Shown here: positions 26,434-35,715 of the stretch, piece after piece
How the letters are laid out: each line of letters begins with the position of its first letter
Numbering within the stretch: position 1 is the first letter of the stretch
NCBI RefSeq assembly: GCF_003201105.1
Contig: NZ_QICJ01000001.1
Coordinates: forward strand, 434,001-498,000
Direction: 5' to 3'
DNA: 64,000 nt
From: Dyella sp. AtDHG13
GTDB taxonomy: Bacteria; Pseudomonadota; Gammaproteobacteria; Xanthomonadales; Rhodanobacteraceae
The notes under the pieces: model-generated
What the model saw: only the letters and a program-made list of their open reading frames with translations
Told to the model about the DNA's origin: nothing
The model's database searches: none
Position numbers and translations under genes: made by a program

Positions 26434-27109
26434 GCGTCTGCCTGCGGGTGCGCAAGAGCGACATGGCGAGCAAGGCCGCGAACGACACCGCGAGCAGGCA
26501 CAGCGACAGCACGTTGGCCTGGTGGTACTCGCCCGCCTGCACATGATCGTAGATGCGCATGGACAGCACGCGCGTCTGGCCCGGAATGTTGCCGCCGATC
26601 ATCAGCACCACGCCGAACTCGCCCACCGTGTGGGCAAAACTAAGCACCGCTGCGGTCACCACGCCCGGCAAGGCCAGGGGCAAGGCGATGCTGAAGAAGC
26701 GGTCCAGCGGCCCCGCACGCAGGCAGGCGGCCACTTCCAGCGGGCGGTTGCCCACCGCTTCGAAGGCGTTCTGCAGCGGCTGCACCACGAACGGCAGCGA
26801 ATACAGCATCGAGGCCACCACCAGTCCCTTGAAGGTGAACGGCAACGCCGCCAGCCCGAGCGCGGCCATGGCCCGCCCCACCACGCCGTTCGGCCCCAGC
26901 AGCATCAGCAGATAGAAACCCAGCACGGTCGGCGGCAACACCAGGGGCAGGGCCACCACGGCGGCGATGGGGCGCCGCCAGCGCGAGCGCGTATGCGCCA
27001 GCCACCACGCCAGCGGCAGGCCGAACAGCAGCAACAGCACCGTGACCGTCGTCGCCAGCCGCAGCGTCAGCCCCAACGCCTCGATGTCCGCATCCGTCAG
27101 CCAGGCCAT
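26426..27109 (-). CDS. modB: Molybdate ABC transporter permease ModB
   Basis: The membrane subunit of the molybdate importer (227 residues). Five hydrophobic helices are visible, starting ALGLTLRLATTVTVLLLLFGLPLAWWLA. The ModB-specific PLVLPPTVLGFYLLMLLGP and the coupling loop RPLEVAACLRAGPLDRFFSIALPLALPGVV are clear, as is FGVVLMIGGNIPGQTRVLSMRIYD. It lies ten bases after modA and overlaps modC. Confidence 0.95.
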   Translation of the reverse strand: MAWLTDADIEALGLTLRLATTVTVLLLLFGLPLAWWLAHTRSRWRRPIAAVVALPLVLPPTVLGFYLLMLLGPNGVVGRAMAALGLAALPFTFKGLVVASMLYSLPFVVQPLQNAFEAVGNRPLEVAACLRAGPLDRFFSIALPLALPGVVTAAVLSFAHTVGEFGVVLMIGGNIPGQTRVLSMRIYDHVQAGEYHQANVLSLCLLAVSFAALLAMSLLRTRRQTRD

Positions 27110-27118
27110 GAGGGGCGC

Positions 27119-27895
27119 TCAGTGCGCGCCGTCCTCCGGCAGGTTGAAGCCGTAGCGCGCAAGCAGGGCCTTGGCCGGCGCCGACTGCACGTAGCGTGCG
27201 AAGTCCTGCGCAAGCGGGTTGTCCGCGCCGCGCCGGGTCAGTACGAAACTCTGCTTCAGCGGCTCGTACAGCGATGCCGGCACGGGCTCGGACGTGCCCT
27301 TGACGGGCGAGTTGATCACCAGCGATTCCGCCACCAGCCCCACCTGCGCGTTGCCGCTCTGCGCGAACTGCGCGGTCTGGCCGATGTTGTCGCCAAACAC
27401 CAGCCGCGACTGCAGCTTGTCCCATACGCCCGCCGCACGCAGCGCCTGTTCGGCGCGCTTGCCGTACGGCGCATGCTGCGGATTGGCGATGGCGATGCGT
27501 CCGAAGCGAGGCTGCGCCAGGTCGGCGACCTGCACGCCGCGCATGTCGATGCTCGCGCTCCACATCACCAGGTGGCCAAATGCATAAGGCACCGGCGTAC
27601 CGCCTGCCTTGCCGTGCTCCACCAGTTGCTGCGGGTAGCCGCTGTCCGCCGAGAAGAAGATCTCGAAGGGCGCGCCCTGCTCGATCTGCGTCAGCAGGTT
27701 GCCCGAGGAGCCATACACCACGTCGATGCGGCTGCCGGGATGATCGTGGCGATACGCCGCCGCCACCTCGTCCAGCGCCTGATGCAGGTCGGCCGCGGCG
27801 GCCACCGTGATGTGGTTGTCGGCGGGCGCGGCCATCGACGCGGATGCGAACACCGCCCCGAGGGCCAACAGGGCTTGCAACAGCCGACGCTTCAT
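27119..27895 (-). CDS. modA: Molybdate ABC transporter substrate-binding protein ModA
   Basis: The periplasmic molybdate receptor (258 residues). A signal peptide (KRRLLQALLALGAVFASASMA) is followed by ITVAAAADLHQALDEVAAAYRHDHPGSRIDVVYGSSGNLLTQIEQGAPFEIFFSAD, the typical ModA N-lobe with the oxyanion-binding Ser residues. NPQHAPYGKRAEQALR and a C-lobe follow. The start at 27895 has AGGAG seven bases upstream. It is the first of modABC. Confidence 0.95.
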   Translation of the reverse strand: MKRRLLQALLALGAVFASASMAAPADNHITVAAAADLHQALDEVAAAYRHDHPGSRIDVVYGSSGNLLTQIEQGAPFEIFFSADSGYPQQLVEHGKAGGTPVPYAFGHLVMWSASIDMRGVQVADLAQPRFGRIAIANPQHAPYGKRAEQALRAAGVWDKLQSRLVFGDNIGQTAQFAQSGNAQVGLVAESLVINSPVKGTSEPVPASLYEPLKQSFVLTRRGADNPLAQDFARYVQSAPAKALLARYGFNLPEDGAH

Positions 27896-27940
27896 CGTGT
27901 CACTCCTGGTGCGGTGGTTGAGGATAGTCCAGCCCATCGT

Positions 27941-28282
27941 CTACTTGGCGCGACGATGGCGCACGCTGTCGCGCACGTCCACGTCGAACAGCAGTTCCAG
28001 TGGCTCGCCCTCGCCGCTTTCCAGCACAAACGTCAGCCCGTCGCGGGACGGCAAGGTGGCCGCGTAGGCGCGCAGGGAGTCTTCGGGCAGGTCGATCGTC
28101 CAGGCGACCGCCGGCCCACTGAAGCGTGCCGCCGCGCCGGCCACCGCGCGCAGCGTGCACGACAGCGACATGTCGTGTGTAAAACGCGTATGCGAAACCA
28201 CGGGCTGGCCCACCAGCAGGCTGGCCAGCTCCACCTCGCCGATGCGCACGCGCAGGCTCTGCCCTTCGATCTGCAGTTTCAT
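27941..28282 (-). CDS. Unknown 113-residue protein in the molybdenum operon
   Basis: I do not recognise this with certainty. It is a soluble, probably all-beta protein with no signal peptide and a single Cys. The N-terminus MKLQIEGQSLRVRIGEVELASLL and the later strand pattern (AVAWTIDLPEDSLRAY, GLTFVLESGEGEPLELLFDVDV) resemble the small DUF7009-type proteins, but this is from memory. Its start overlaps the stop of the second moeA (ATGA) and modA begins 45 bases after it, so it should be made together with cofactor insertion and molybdate uptake. A role in handling molybdate or MoeA is an inference from position only. Confidence 0.75.
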   Translation of the reverse strand: MKLQIEGQSLRVRIGEVELASLLVGQPVVSHTRFTHDMSLSCTLRAVAGAAARFSGPAVAWTIDLPEDSLRAYAATLPSRDGLTFVLESGEGEPLELLFDVDVRDSVRHRRAK

Positions 28283-29541
28283 GATGCGACTCCTTGAGGG
28301 TCTGATCCGCCGAGCAGCGGCTCGTCGGGATGCAGGCTCGCCACGATGACTTGCGCGCCTGGCGCGACGGGGCCGGCGTCTTCCGGCAGCACGATCCAGG
28401 CCCCGGCCTGCGCGAACGGCTGGATGCGGAACGGCTGCTGCTGCGCGAGCACCTGCGCATGAAGCCGGCCGGTTTCATCCTGCGTCACGCGACCCCGCAG
28501 GAAATGGCGCAAGCCGGGCTTGGGCTGCTGCGGCGTATCGAGCACGGCCTGCCACGCGGGTTCGGCCGCCTGCCCACGCATGGCGCGCAGCAGCGGCGCG
28601 ATGAAAAAGCGCAACCCCACCGCCACGGCCATGGGCGTACCGGGCAGGCCGAACACCATCGCATCGCCCAGCATCGCCGCCAGTTGCGGCTTGCCGGGGC
28701 GAATGCCGACCTTGTGGAACAGCAGGCGCGCGTCGAGTTCCGCCAGGGCGTCGGGCACGAAGTCGTAGCGTCCCATCGACACGGCGCCGGTGCTGACGAT
28801 CAGATCGACACCCGCGCGTTGCGCACGCCGCATGGCGTCGGTGAAGCTCTGTCCGGTGTCGTCCACCGTTTCGCAAGACAGCACGTGCGCGCCCATCGCG
28901 GCGAGCGCCGCCGCGAGATACGGACCGTTGGAGGCGTAGATCTCGCCATCGCGCAGCGGCTGCGACGGATCCGCCTGCAATTCCTTGCCGGTGCAGATGA
29001 TCGCCACCCGTGGCGCGCGCACCACCTCCACCGCGGCGATACCAAGCGCCGCGAACAACATCACGTGACTGGCCGCCACGCGGGTGCCGGCGGAGGCGAT
29101 CACAGTGCCTTTCGCAACGTCGCTGCCGGCGTAACGGACGTTGGCCGTCGGCATCACCGCATCGAGCAGGCGGATGCGCGCGGGCGAACCGTCAGGCCGG
29201 CGTTCCAGCAGTTCCGTATGCTCGACCGGCACCACGGTATCGAGCCCATCGGGTAGACGCGCGCCGGTCATGATTTCCCAGGCCATGCCGGCGGATGCGC
29301 GCCGCGCATCGCCCGCGGCCTGCGAACCCTGCACCGCATGCTCCGAACCTGCCGCAAGCGCTTGCGGGGCGTGCAGGGCATAACCGTCCATCGCCGAATG
29401 ATCGAACGAGGGCAAGTCCATCGGGCTCACCACATCGCGCGCCAGCACCTTGCCCACGGCCTCGCCCACCGGGTACGACAGCGCCTCTAGCCGCCTGGCG
29501 TGCTGCAAGATCCGCTGAAGGGCGTCGTGGTAAGCAATCAT
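28279..29541 (-). CDS. moeA: Molybdopterin molybdenumtransferase MoeA (copy 2)
   Basis: A second MoeA paralogue of 420 residues and the first gene of the minus-strand molybdenum run. It has PMDLPSFDHSAMDGYALHA, TGARLPDGLDTVVPVEHTEL, APRVAIICTGKEL with the MPT-binding domain, VDLIVSTGAVSMGRYDFVPDAL, and a complete C-terminal domain. Sequence divergence from copy 1 is high, so it is not a recent duplication. Where paired MoeA proteins occur, one may serve a different cofactor form (bis-MGD or a tungsten/other pterin); nothing here decides. The start at 29541 leaves a 175-base gap to the divergent fdhD. Confidence 0.93.
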   Translation of the reverse strand: MIAYHDALQRILQHARRLEALSYPVGEAVGKVLARDVVSPMDLPSFDHSAMDGYALHAPQALAAGSEHAVQGSQAAGDARRASAGMAWEIMTGARLPDGLDTVVPVEHTELLERRPDGSPARIRLLDAVMPTANVRYAGSDVAKGTVIASAGTRVAASHVMLFAALGIAAVEVVRAPRVAIICTGKELQADPSQPLRDGEIYASNGPYLAAALAAMGAHVLSCETVDDTGQSFTDAMRRAQRAGVDLIVSTGAVSMGRYDFVPDALAELDARLLFHKVGIRPGKPQLAAMLGDAMVFGLPGTPMAVAVGLRFFIAPLLRAMRGQAAEPAWQAVLDTPQQPKPGLRHFLRGRVTQDETGRLHAQVLAQQQPFRIQPFAQAGAWIVLPEDAGPVAPGAQVIVASLHPDEPLLGGSDPQGVAS

Positions 29542-29716
29542 CCGAAGTCGTGGCCTGTGTCGTCGCGCGGGAAGCTGCCTCCCCGCCATGCTCTGCGCGG
29601 GGGCTGCCGTATGCAAGCGGCCAAGCTACCTTGATACGATGCGCGGTGTCGACCGAGGCCGTCCGCGCCCGGTCGACACGCGACCGTTTGCCGCCGCAAC
29701 CGCAGGAGAACCGCCC
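29542..29716. promoter_or_regulatory. Divergent promoter region between moeA2 and fdhD
   Basis: The 175 bases that separate two divergent molybdenum-related genes must contain the start signals for both. I see no clear -35/-10 pair and no obvious ModE-type palindrome. Confidence 0.5.
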
Positions 29717-30538
29717 GTGTCCGACCGCGCAGAGACATCGCCGGGTGTTGCCGTCCGCACGGTCGACCGCTGGCGAAACGGCGCGTCGTCGCACGAGGAA
29801 GACCTCATCGCCGAGGAAATCCCCGTCGCCATGGTCTACAACGGCGCCAGCTTCGCCGTGATGATGGCCTCGCCGCACGACCTGGACGATTTCGCCCTGG
29901 GTTTCTCGCTGACCGAGCGCCTGGTCAACGACGCATCGCAACTGCTGCAGCTGGAAACGCATGCCCTGCTCGAAGGCATCGAGCTGGCCATGCGCGTCAC
30001 CGACAACGCTCCGGGCGCGCATCTGGACAAGGCGCGGGAACGCCTGCTGCCGGGCCGCAGCGGCTGCGGCATCTGCGGCACGCGGGACCTGGAAAACGCG
30101 GTGCGCCACGACGGCGCGGCGGGCGCTGGCCCCAGTCTGACCCGCGAAGCACTGGAACGCGCGCTGCAGGAACTCAAGGCGCGCCAGCCGATGAACCTCG
30201 CCACCGGCGCGGTGCACGCGGCGGCCTGGGCCGATGCCTCGGGCCATATTCTTCATGTGCGCGAGGACGTCGGCCGCCACAACGCGCTGGACAAGCTGAT
30301 CGGAGCCATCCATCGCGCTGGCGTTGATGTGGATGCGGGATTCGCCCTGGTCACCAGCCGCGCCAGCTACGAAATGGTGACCAAGGCGGCGAGCGTCGGC
30401 ATCGCCGTGCTGGCCGCGATCTCCGCGCCGACGGCACTTGCTGTCGAACTTGCGCGCAGTGCGGGCATTACGTTGATCGGCTTTGCGCGTCCGGGGAGTC
30501 ACAATGTGTATACGCATCCGGAGAGGCTGGGGCCCTAG
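29717..30538 (+). CDS. fdhD: Formate dehydrogenase accessory sulfurtransferase FdhD
   Basis: Transfers sulfur from IscS to the molybdenum cofactor of formate dehydrogenase before cofactor insertion (273 residues). The catalytic C-x-x-C loop is in RSGCGICGTRDLE. Family blocks include EEIPVAMVYNGASFAVMMASPHDLDDFALGFSLTE, VREDVGRHNALDKLIG (cofactor binding) and VTSRASYEMVTKAASVGI. The start is GTG at 29717 with AGGAGA eight bases upstream; the open frame reaches back to 29588 but lacks this. No formate dehydrogenase gene is in the window. Confidence 0.95.
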   Translation: MSDRAETSPGVAVRTVDRWRNGASSHEEDLIAEEIPVAMVYNGASFAVMMASPHDLDDFALGFSLTERLVNDASQLLQLETHALLEGIELAMRVTDNAPGAHLDKARERLLPGRSGCGICGTRDLENAVRHDGAAGAGPSLTREALERALQELKARQPMNLATGAVHAAAWADASGHILHVREDVGRHNALDKLIGAIHRAGVDVDAGFALVTSRASYEMVTKAASVGIAVLAAISAPTALAVELARSAGITLIGFARPGSHNVYTHPERLGP

Positions 30539-30583
30539 CCTTTTTCGACATCACCGTTTCGACATCACCGCGAGGTTCACTCC

Positions 30584-30746
30584 CCTCACCGTCATTCCGG
30601 CGCAGGCCGGAAGGGCTTTTCAACAGCCGAAGGGCTGGTCATCCAGTGGCCTCGGTGCACGGTTTTCGCGAAAGAGCCAAAAGTTCTGGCTGCACGCGAC
30701 AACCAACCATCGTCGCTACTGGATTCCGGCCTGCGCCGGAATGACG
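30584..30746. repeat. Dispersed REP/MITE-like element, copy 1
   Basis: Both ends carry TTCCGGC hairpin arms. The left starts CCTCACCGTCATTCCGGCGC at 30584; the right, its reverse complement, ends at 30746. The centre contains ATCCAGTGGCCT, TTTTCGCGAA and TCGCTACTGGATTCCGG, all found in the same order on the opposite strand of copy 2 (36198-36337). Copy 1 has about 30 extra bases after the left arm. No open frame is present. Confidence 0.85.
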
Positions 30747-30794
30747 AGCAAGGTAATGGGTGCTCACACGAGATTTTGAACAAGCGCCTTGCAA

Positions 30795-31331
30795 TCAAGG
30801 CCGATCGGTCGTCCCACCATCCACCACCTCGATGATGGTGACACTGCGCACCCAGCGCGCAGGTCGCTTGTCGCCGGGAACGAGCAGGCGCAGCGGCCCG
30901 TCCTTGTCCAGCGGCTTGCCGTCGCGCGTATCCACCAGCAGCACCTGCGTGTGCCCCAGCGTCGGATCGAGATCGGCCAGCCCGAACACCACCTGGTACT
31001 TGTCCGCGGCCGTGACTCGGACGAAGGATGCCAGCGCCTTGCCACGCAGCGGCTTGTCCAAGGGCACGCCGGCCTTGGCCAGCACGTCTTCCAGCTTTAC
31101 GCCGCGCCACTGGGCGGCTGGCTCGTCGTGTGCCGAAGCGGTGACCTCTTCATGCGGCATGCCAGCCAACGCAGCGGCGTCGAGCGTCAGCGCGGGCTTG
31201 CCCTGCACCCTCACGCTTACGCCCGCGGGAGCGGGCGACACGGGCGCATCGGCAGCGTTCGCCAAGAAGGCGAGACACGTGGCAAGCATCAAGCACCCGA
31301 AGAAGTACTTAGTCGACAGCGTTGTTGCCAT
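30795..31331 (-). CDS. Secreted SUOX-fold (molybdopterin-binding-like) protein lacking the Mo-ligand Cys
   Basis: A 178-residue exported protein: signal peptide YFFGCLMLATCLAFLANA, then a short oxidoreductase molybdopterin-binding (sulfite-oxidase-type) fold. Recognisable parts are VSVRVQGKPALTLDAAALAGMP, QWRGVKLEDVLAKAGV, ASFVRVTAADKYQVVFGLADLDP, and LVPGDKRPARWVRSVTIIEV. The mature part contains no cysteine at all, so the residue that binds molybdenum in true sulfite oxidases is missing, and the protein may bind something else or be structural. It is divergent from the nap operon and next to fdhD. Confidence 0.8.
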   Translation of the reverse strand: MATTLSTKYFFGCLMLATCLAFLANAADAPVSPAPAGVSVRVQGKPALTLDAAALAGMPHEEVTASAHDEPAAQWRGVKLEDVLAKAGVPLDKPLRGKALASFVRVTAADKYQVVFGLADLDPTLGHTQVLLVDTRDGKPLDKDGPLRLLVPGDKRPARWVRSVTIIEVVDGGTTDRP

Positions 31332-31455
31332 GCACAGCTCCTTTTGTCATGGAAATTCACATCGCCTCTACTGCCAAGCCGGCCGGCGATACGTAGACTT
31401 TGCCCGTTCGCATCCAAGCATGCTTTGCCAGCCGTCACCAAGATCGATGGCTGGA

Positions 31456-31469
31456 CTGACTCAGGTCAG
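31456..31469. promoter_or_regulatory. Candidate operator upstream of napE
   Basis: A perfect dyad CTGAC-TCAG-GTCAG lies 72 bases before the napE start. The 5-4-5 layout is that of CRP/FNR-family sites, but the half-site differs from TTGAT, so the regulator is unknown. Confidence 0.35.
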
Positions 31470-31540
31470 CACCCCAGGGGTTACATCGCTCTAGCTTAAG
31501 CGCAGATAGGGGTGAGCCGTCCTGCCGAGAGGAGGTGCGC

Positions 31541-31699
31541 GTGGAACCGACGACCAACCCAAGCTCGCGCCAGCAGGAACGCACCGCGTTTCTGCTGCTG
31601 CTCGTGCTGTTTCCCGTGCTGTCGGTGATGTTCATCGCCGCCTTCGGCTTTGCCGTGTGGTTCTGGCAGATGTTCGTGAGCGGGCCGCCCCATGTCTGA
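31541..31699 (+). CDS. napE: Periplasmic nitrate reductase membrane subunit NapE
   Basis: A 52-residue single-helix membrane protein starting with GTG at 31541, with a strong GAGAGGAGGT at 31527-31536. A short polar N-terminus with RQQERTAF is followed by the helix FLLLLVLFPVLSVMFIAAFGFAVWFWQM, which fits NapE. Its function is not known in detail. It is the first gene of napEDABC; the stop lies eight bases inside napD. Confidence 0.88.
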   Translation: MEPTTNPSSRQQERTAFLLLLVLFPVLSVMFIAAFGFAVWFWQMFVSGPPHV

Positions 31700-32024
31700 C
31701 GCCATCGCCTCCCCGCAAGGGAATGCCATGAAGGACGAGCACCACATTTCCAGCCTCGTCGTGCTGCATCGCCCGGATGCCATCGCCGCGCTCGGCGCCT
31801 TCGTGGAGCAGCACGCCGCGCTGGACATCGCCGTTCAAGGCGATTGCCGCTGCGTGGTGGTGTGCGAGACCGACAGCCAGCGCGCCGTGATGGACCACAT
31901 CGACGCGCTGGAAGCCCTGCCCGGCGTCATCAACGTATCGCTGATCTACCACCACGTGGAACCCTGCGCCGTGATGGACGACGTGGTGCACACCGCGGCA
32001 ACGCCCCAAGGAGTCGACGCATGA
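31692..32024 (+). CDS. napD: NapA signal-peptide chaperone NapD
   Basis: A 110-residue cytoplasmic chaperone that binds the Tat signal of NapA until the cofactor is in place. The ferredoxin-like fold shows as [71 protein letters not shown]. The start overlaps napE and the stop overlaps the napA ATG. Confidence 0.95.
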   Translation: MSDAIASPQGNAMKDEHHISSLVVLHRPDAIAALGAFVEQHAALDIAVQGDCRCVVVCETDSQRAVMDHIDALEALPGVINVSLIYHHVEPCAVMDDVVHTAATPQGVDA

Positions 32025-34522
32025 CGCTGAACCTGACGCGACGGGAATTCATCCGCAACACCGCCGTGGCGGTGGCCGCGAACGTGGCCGGGCTGGCCGT
32101 GCCCGCCAGCGCCACCAACGTGCTGCTGGAAGGCGACCTGACCCAGCTCAAGTGGAGCAAGGCGCCCTGCCGTTTCTGCGGCACCGGCTGCGGCGTCAAT
32201 GTGGCGGTGAAGGATGGCCGCGTGGTGGCCACGCACGGCGACCAGCTGGCGGAGGTCAACCGCGGCATCAACTGCGTGAAGGGTTATTTCCTCTCCAAGA
32301 TCATGTACGGCGCGGACCGGCTCACCGCGCCCCTGCTGCGCAAGAAGGATGGCGTCTACGCCAAGGACGGCACGTTCACCGAAGTGTCGTGGGACGAAGC
32401 CTTCGACGTGATGGCGCAGCAGTTCAAGCGCGTGCTCAAGGAGAAAGGCCCCGAGTACGTCGGCATGTTCGGTTCCGGCCAGTGGACGGTGTGGGAAGGC
32501 TATGCCGCCAACAAGCTGTTCAAGGCCGGCTTCCGCAGCAACAACCTGGACCCCAACGCACGCCATTGCATGGCCTCGGCCGTGATGGGCTTCATGCGTA
32601 CCTTCGGCATGGACGAGCCGATGGGGTGCTACGACGACATCGAAGCCGCCGACGCCTTCGTGCTGTGGGGCTCGAACATGGCGGAGATGCACCCGATCCT
32701 GTGGACACGCGTGACCGACCGGCGGCTGTCCAACCCCAACGTCAAGGTGGCGGTGCTGTCGACCTTCGAGCACCGCAGCTTCGAGCTGGCCGATATCCCT
32801 ATCGTCTTCACGCCGCAGACGGACCTGGTGATCCTCAACTACATCGCCAACCACATTATTCAGAGCGGCCGCGTCAACCAGGATTTCGTCGACAAGCACA
32901 CCACGTTCAAGCGCGGCGTCACCGATATCGGCTACGGCCTGCGTCCGGACAATCCGCTGGAGGTGAATGCGAAAAACGCCAAGGATCCGAACGCCGGCGA
33001 AGCCATCGACTTCGAGCAGTTCGCCGCCTTCGTCAAGCCCTACACGCTGGAAAAAGCCGTCGAAATGACGGGCGTGGAAAAGGGCTGGCTGGAAAAACTG
33101 GCCGAGTTGTACGCCGACCCGAAGACCAAGGTCGTGTCGTTCTGGACCATGGGCTTCAACCAGCACACGCGCGGCGTGTGGGCCAACAACATGGTCTACA
33201 ACCTGCACCTGCTCACCGGCAAGATTTCCACGCCGGGCAACAGCCCGTTCTCGCTCACCGGCCAGCCATCCGCCTGCGGCACCGCGCGCGAAGTGGGCAC
33301 CTTCAGCCATCGCCTGCCGGCCGACATGGTGGTGACCAACCCCGAGCACCGCAAGCACGCGGAGGAGATCTGGAAGATCCCGCACGGCATCATCCAGCCC
33401 AAGCCCGGCTACCACGCCGTGCAGCAGAACCGCATGCTGCGCGACGGCAAGCTCAGCGCGTACTGGGTGCAGGTGAACAACAACGTGCAGGCCGGCGCCA
33501 ACCTGATGCAGGAGACCTACCTCGGCTATCGCGACCCGCGCAACTTCATCGTCGTGTCCGATGCCTACCCTACGGTCACCGCGCAGTCGGCCGATCTCAT
33601 TCTTCCCGCCGCCATGTGGGTGGAGAAGGAAGGCGCCTACGGCAATGCCGAGCGCCGCACGCAGTTCTGGCATCAGCTGGTGAAGGCGCCGGGCCAGGCG
33701 CGCTCGGACCTGTGGCAGCTGATGGAATTCTCCAAGCGCTTCACCACCGACGAGGTGTGGCCCGCCGACATCCTCGCGGCGAACCCGCAGTTCAAGGGCA
33801 AAACGCTGTTCGAGGTGCTGTACCGCAACGGCAACGTGGACAAGTTCCCCAGCTCGGACATCGAAGCCGGCTACGACAACGACGAAGCGGCCGCCTTCGG
33901 CTTCTACGTGCAGAAAGGGCTGTTCGAGGAATACGCCACGTTTGGCCGCGGCCATGGCCACGACCTTGCACCGTTCGACGATTACCACAAGGCGCGCGGC
34001 CTGCGCTGGCCCGTGGTCGACGGCAAGGAAACGCGCTGGCGCTATCGCGAAGGTTCCGACCCGTACGTGAAGGCGGGGACGCAGTTCCAGTTCTACGGCA
34101 ACCCTGACGGCCGCGCGGTGATCTGGGCCCTGCCCTATGAACCGCCCGCCGAGATGCCCGACAAGGAATACGACCTATGGCTGTCCACCGGCCGCGTGCT
34201 GGAACACTGGCATTCCGGTTCGATGACCATGCGCGTGCCCGAGCTGTACCGCGCCGTCCCTGAGGCGGTGGTGTTCATGAACCCCGACGACGCCCGCGCG
34301 CGCGGACTCAAGCGCGGCGACGAAGTGAAGGTGATCTCCCGCCGCGGCGAAATGCGCTCGCGGGTGGAGACGCGCGGACGCAACCGCCCGCCGCCGGGCC
34401 TGGTGTTCGTGCCGTGGTTCGACGCCGGCCAGCTGATCAACAAGGTGACGCTGGACGCGACCGATCCCATCTCCAAGCAGACCGACTACAAGAAGTGCGC
34501 GGTCAAGGTCGTGGCCGTCTAG
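32021..34522 (+). CDS. napA: Periplasmic nitrate reductase catalytic subunit NapA
   Basis: Reduces nitrate to nitrite in the periplasm (833 residues). A twin-arginine signal ([26 protein letters not shown]) precedes the [4Fe-4S] motif [10 protein letters not shown] with a fourth Cys in GINCVKGYF. The molybdenum ligand is Cys183 in [13 protein letters not shown]. Typical NapA stretches follow: [52 protein letters not shown], and the bis-MGD-binding C-terminal domain ([51 protein letters not shown]). The ATG overlaps the napD stop. MobA, MoaA-E and MoeA in the same window supply its cofactor. Confidence 0.98.
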   Translation: MTLNLTRREFIRNTAVAVAANVAGLAVPASATNVLLEGDLTQLKWSKAPCRFCGTGCGVNVAVKDGRVVATHGDQLAEVNRGINCVKGYFLSKIMYGADRLTAPLLRKKDGVYAKDGTFTEVSWDEAFDVMAQQFKRVLKEKGPEYVGMFGSGQWTVWEGYAANKLFKAGFRSNNLDPNARHCMASAVMGFMRTFGMDEPMGCYDDIEAADAFVLWGSNMAEMHPILWTRVTDRRLSNPNVKVAVLSTFEHRSFELADIPIVFTPQTDLVILNYIANHIIQSGRVNQDFVDKHTTFKRGVTDIGYGLRPDNPLEVNAKNAKDPNAGEAIDFEQFAAFVKPYTLEKAVEMTGVEKGWLEKLAELYADPKTKVVSFWTMGFNQHTRGVWANNMVYNLHLLTGKISTPGNSPFSLTGQPSACGTAREVGTFSHRLPADMVVTNPEHRKHAEEIWKIPHGIIQPKPGYHAVQQNRMLRDGKLSAYWVQVNNNVQAGANLMQETYLGYRDPRNFIVVSDAYPTVTAQSADLILPAAMWVEKEGAYGNAERRTQFWHQLVKAPGQARSDLWQLMEFSKRFTTDEVWPADILAANPQFKGKTLFEVLYRNGNVDKFPSSDIEAGYDNDEAAAFGFYVQKGLFEEYATFGRGHGHDLAPFDDYHKARGLRWPVVDGKETRWRYREGSDPYVKAGTQFQFYGNPDGRAVIWALPYEPPAEMPDKEYDLWLSTGRVLEHWHSGSMTMRVPELYRAVPEAVVFMNPDDARARGLKRGDEVKVISRRGEMRSRVETRGRNRPPPGLVFVPWFDAGQLINKVTLDATDPISKQTDYKKCAVKVVAV

Positions 34523-34533
34523 GAGAACCATCC

Positions 34534-35097
34534 ATGCGCGACAAGTCTCTGATGCTCATCGCGGTGCTGGTGGTGCTCGTGGCCGCCGCCGTGGGCTTTG
34601 CCGTCGGCAGGAAATCCACGCCCGAGCCGCACGTGGCCGCCGCTAGTACGACGACAACGCCCGCCGCCGCGAGCACGGCCGAACCCGTGGCGGCCGGCGA
34701 CCAGATCGACGCCATCCGCCGGGGCGCGCCGGTCAATCAGGAAATCGCACCGCCCTTGATGGCGCGCGTGGAAAACGCGGACGTCAAGCGCAACCGCGCC
34801 TACCCGATGCAGCCGCCGACCATTCCGCACGCGATCGACAACTACCAGATCGACAAGAACTCCAACCGCTGCCTGCTGTGCCACGCGCGCGCCAACGCCG
34901 ACAAGTTCCAGGCGCCGCCGGTCAGCGTGACGCACTACATGGATCGCAACGACCAGTTCCTCGCCACCATTTCGCCGCGCCGCTACTTCTGCAACCAGTG
35001 CCACGTGGTGCAGACCGACGCCAAGCCGCTGGTCGCCAATACCTTCAAGGACATCGACACCATCCTGTCCGAAGAACAAGACAAGAAGGCGAACTGA
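34534..35097 (+). CDS. napB: Diheme cytochrome c subunit NapB
   Basis: Passes electrons to NapA in the periplasm (187 residues). It has an N-terminal anchor or signal ([20 protein letters not shown]), a Thr/Ala-rich spacer, the NapB motif [16 protein letters not shown], two heme sites C-L-L-C-H and C-N-Q-C-H, and conserved distal residues in SPRRYF. The ribosome binding site AGGAGA follows the napA stop directly. Confidence 0.97.
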   Translation: MRDKSLMLIAVLVVLVAAAVGFAVGRKSTPEPHVAAASTTTTPAAASTAEPVAAGDQIDAIRRGAPVNQEIAPPLMARVENADVKRNRAYPMQPPTIPHAIDNYQIDKNSNRCLLCHARANADKFQAPPVSVTHYMDRNDQFLATISPRRYFCNQCHVVQTDAKPLVANTFKDIDTILSEEQDKKAN

Positions 35098-35099
35098 CC

Positions 35100-35699
35100 A
35101 TGTGGCCACGACTCAAGCGTTGGCTGCTCGCGCTGTGGCGGACCGTTCGCCGCCCAAGCATCCACTACAGTCTGGGCTTTCTCACGCTCGGCGGCTTCAT
35201 CGCGGGCGTGCTGTTCTGGGGCGCGTTCAACACGGGCCTGGAGATGACCAACACCGAAGCGTTCTGCACGGGTTGCCATGAAATGCGCGACAACGTGTTC
35301 CAGGAACTGAAGACGACCATCCACTACACCAACCGCTCCGGCGTGCGCGCCACCTGTCCCGACTGCCATGTGCCGCACAAGTGGACGGACAAGATCGCCC
35401 GCAAGATGCAGGCGTCCAAGGAAGTCTGGGGCAAGCTGTTCGGCACGGTGGACACGCGCGAGAAATTCCTCGACCACCGCCTTGAACTGGCCGAGCACGA
35501 ATGGGCGCGACTCAAAGCCAACGATTCGCTGGAATGCCGCAACTGCCACAACTACGCGTCGATGGACCTGACGCGGCAATCGACGCGCGCCGCCGAGATC
35601 CACAAGCGCTGGCTGGGCACGGGCGAGAAGACCTGCATCGACTGCCACAAGGGCATCGCGCATCACCTGCCGGACATGACGGGAATTCCGCAGGGGTAA
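35100..35699 (+). CDS. napC: Membrane-anchored tetraheme cytochrome NapC
   Basis: A NapC/NirT quinol dehydrogenase of 199 residues that takes electrons from the quinol pool and gives them to NapB. One N-terminal helix ([29 protein letters not shown]) is followed by four c-heme motifs: C-T-G-C-H, C-P-D-C-H, C-R-N-C-H and C-I-D-C-H. It is the last gene of the operon, two bases after napB. No napF, napG or napH is present, so NapC is the only visible electron entry. Confidence 0.97.
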   Translation: MWPRLKRWLLALWRTVRRPSIHYSLGFLTLGGFIAGVLFWGAFNTGLEMTNTEAFCTGCHEMRDNVFQELKTTIHYTNRSGVRATCPDCHVPHKWTDKIARKMQASKEVWGKLFGTVDTREKFLDHRLELAEHEWARLKANDSLECRNCHNYASMDLTRQSTRAAEIHKRWLGTGEKTCIDCHKGIAHHLPDMTGIPQG

Positions 35700-35715
35700 G
35701 CGCGGTCCGCGCCAC

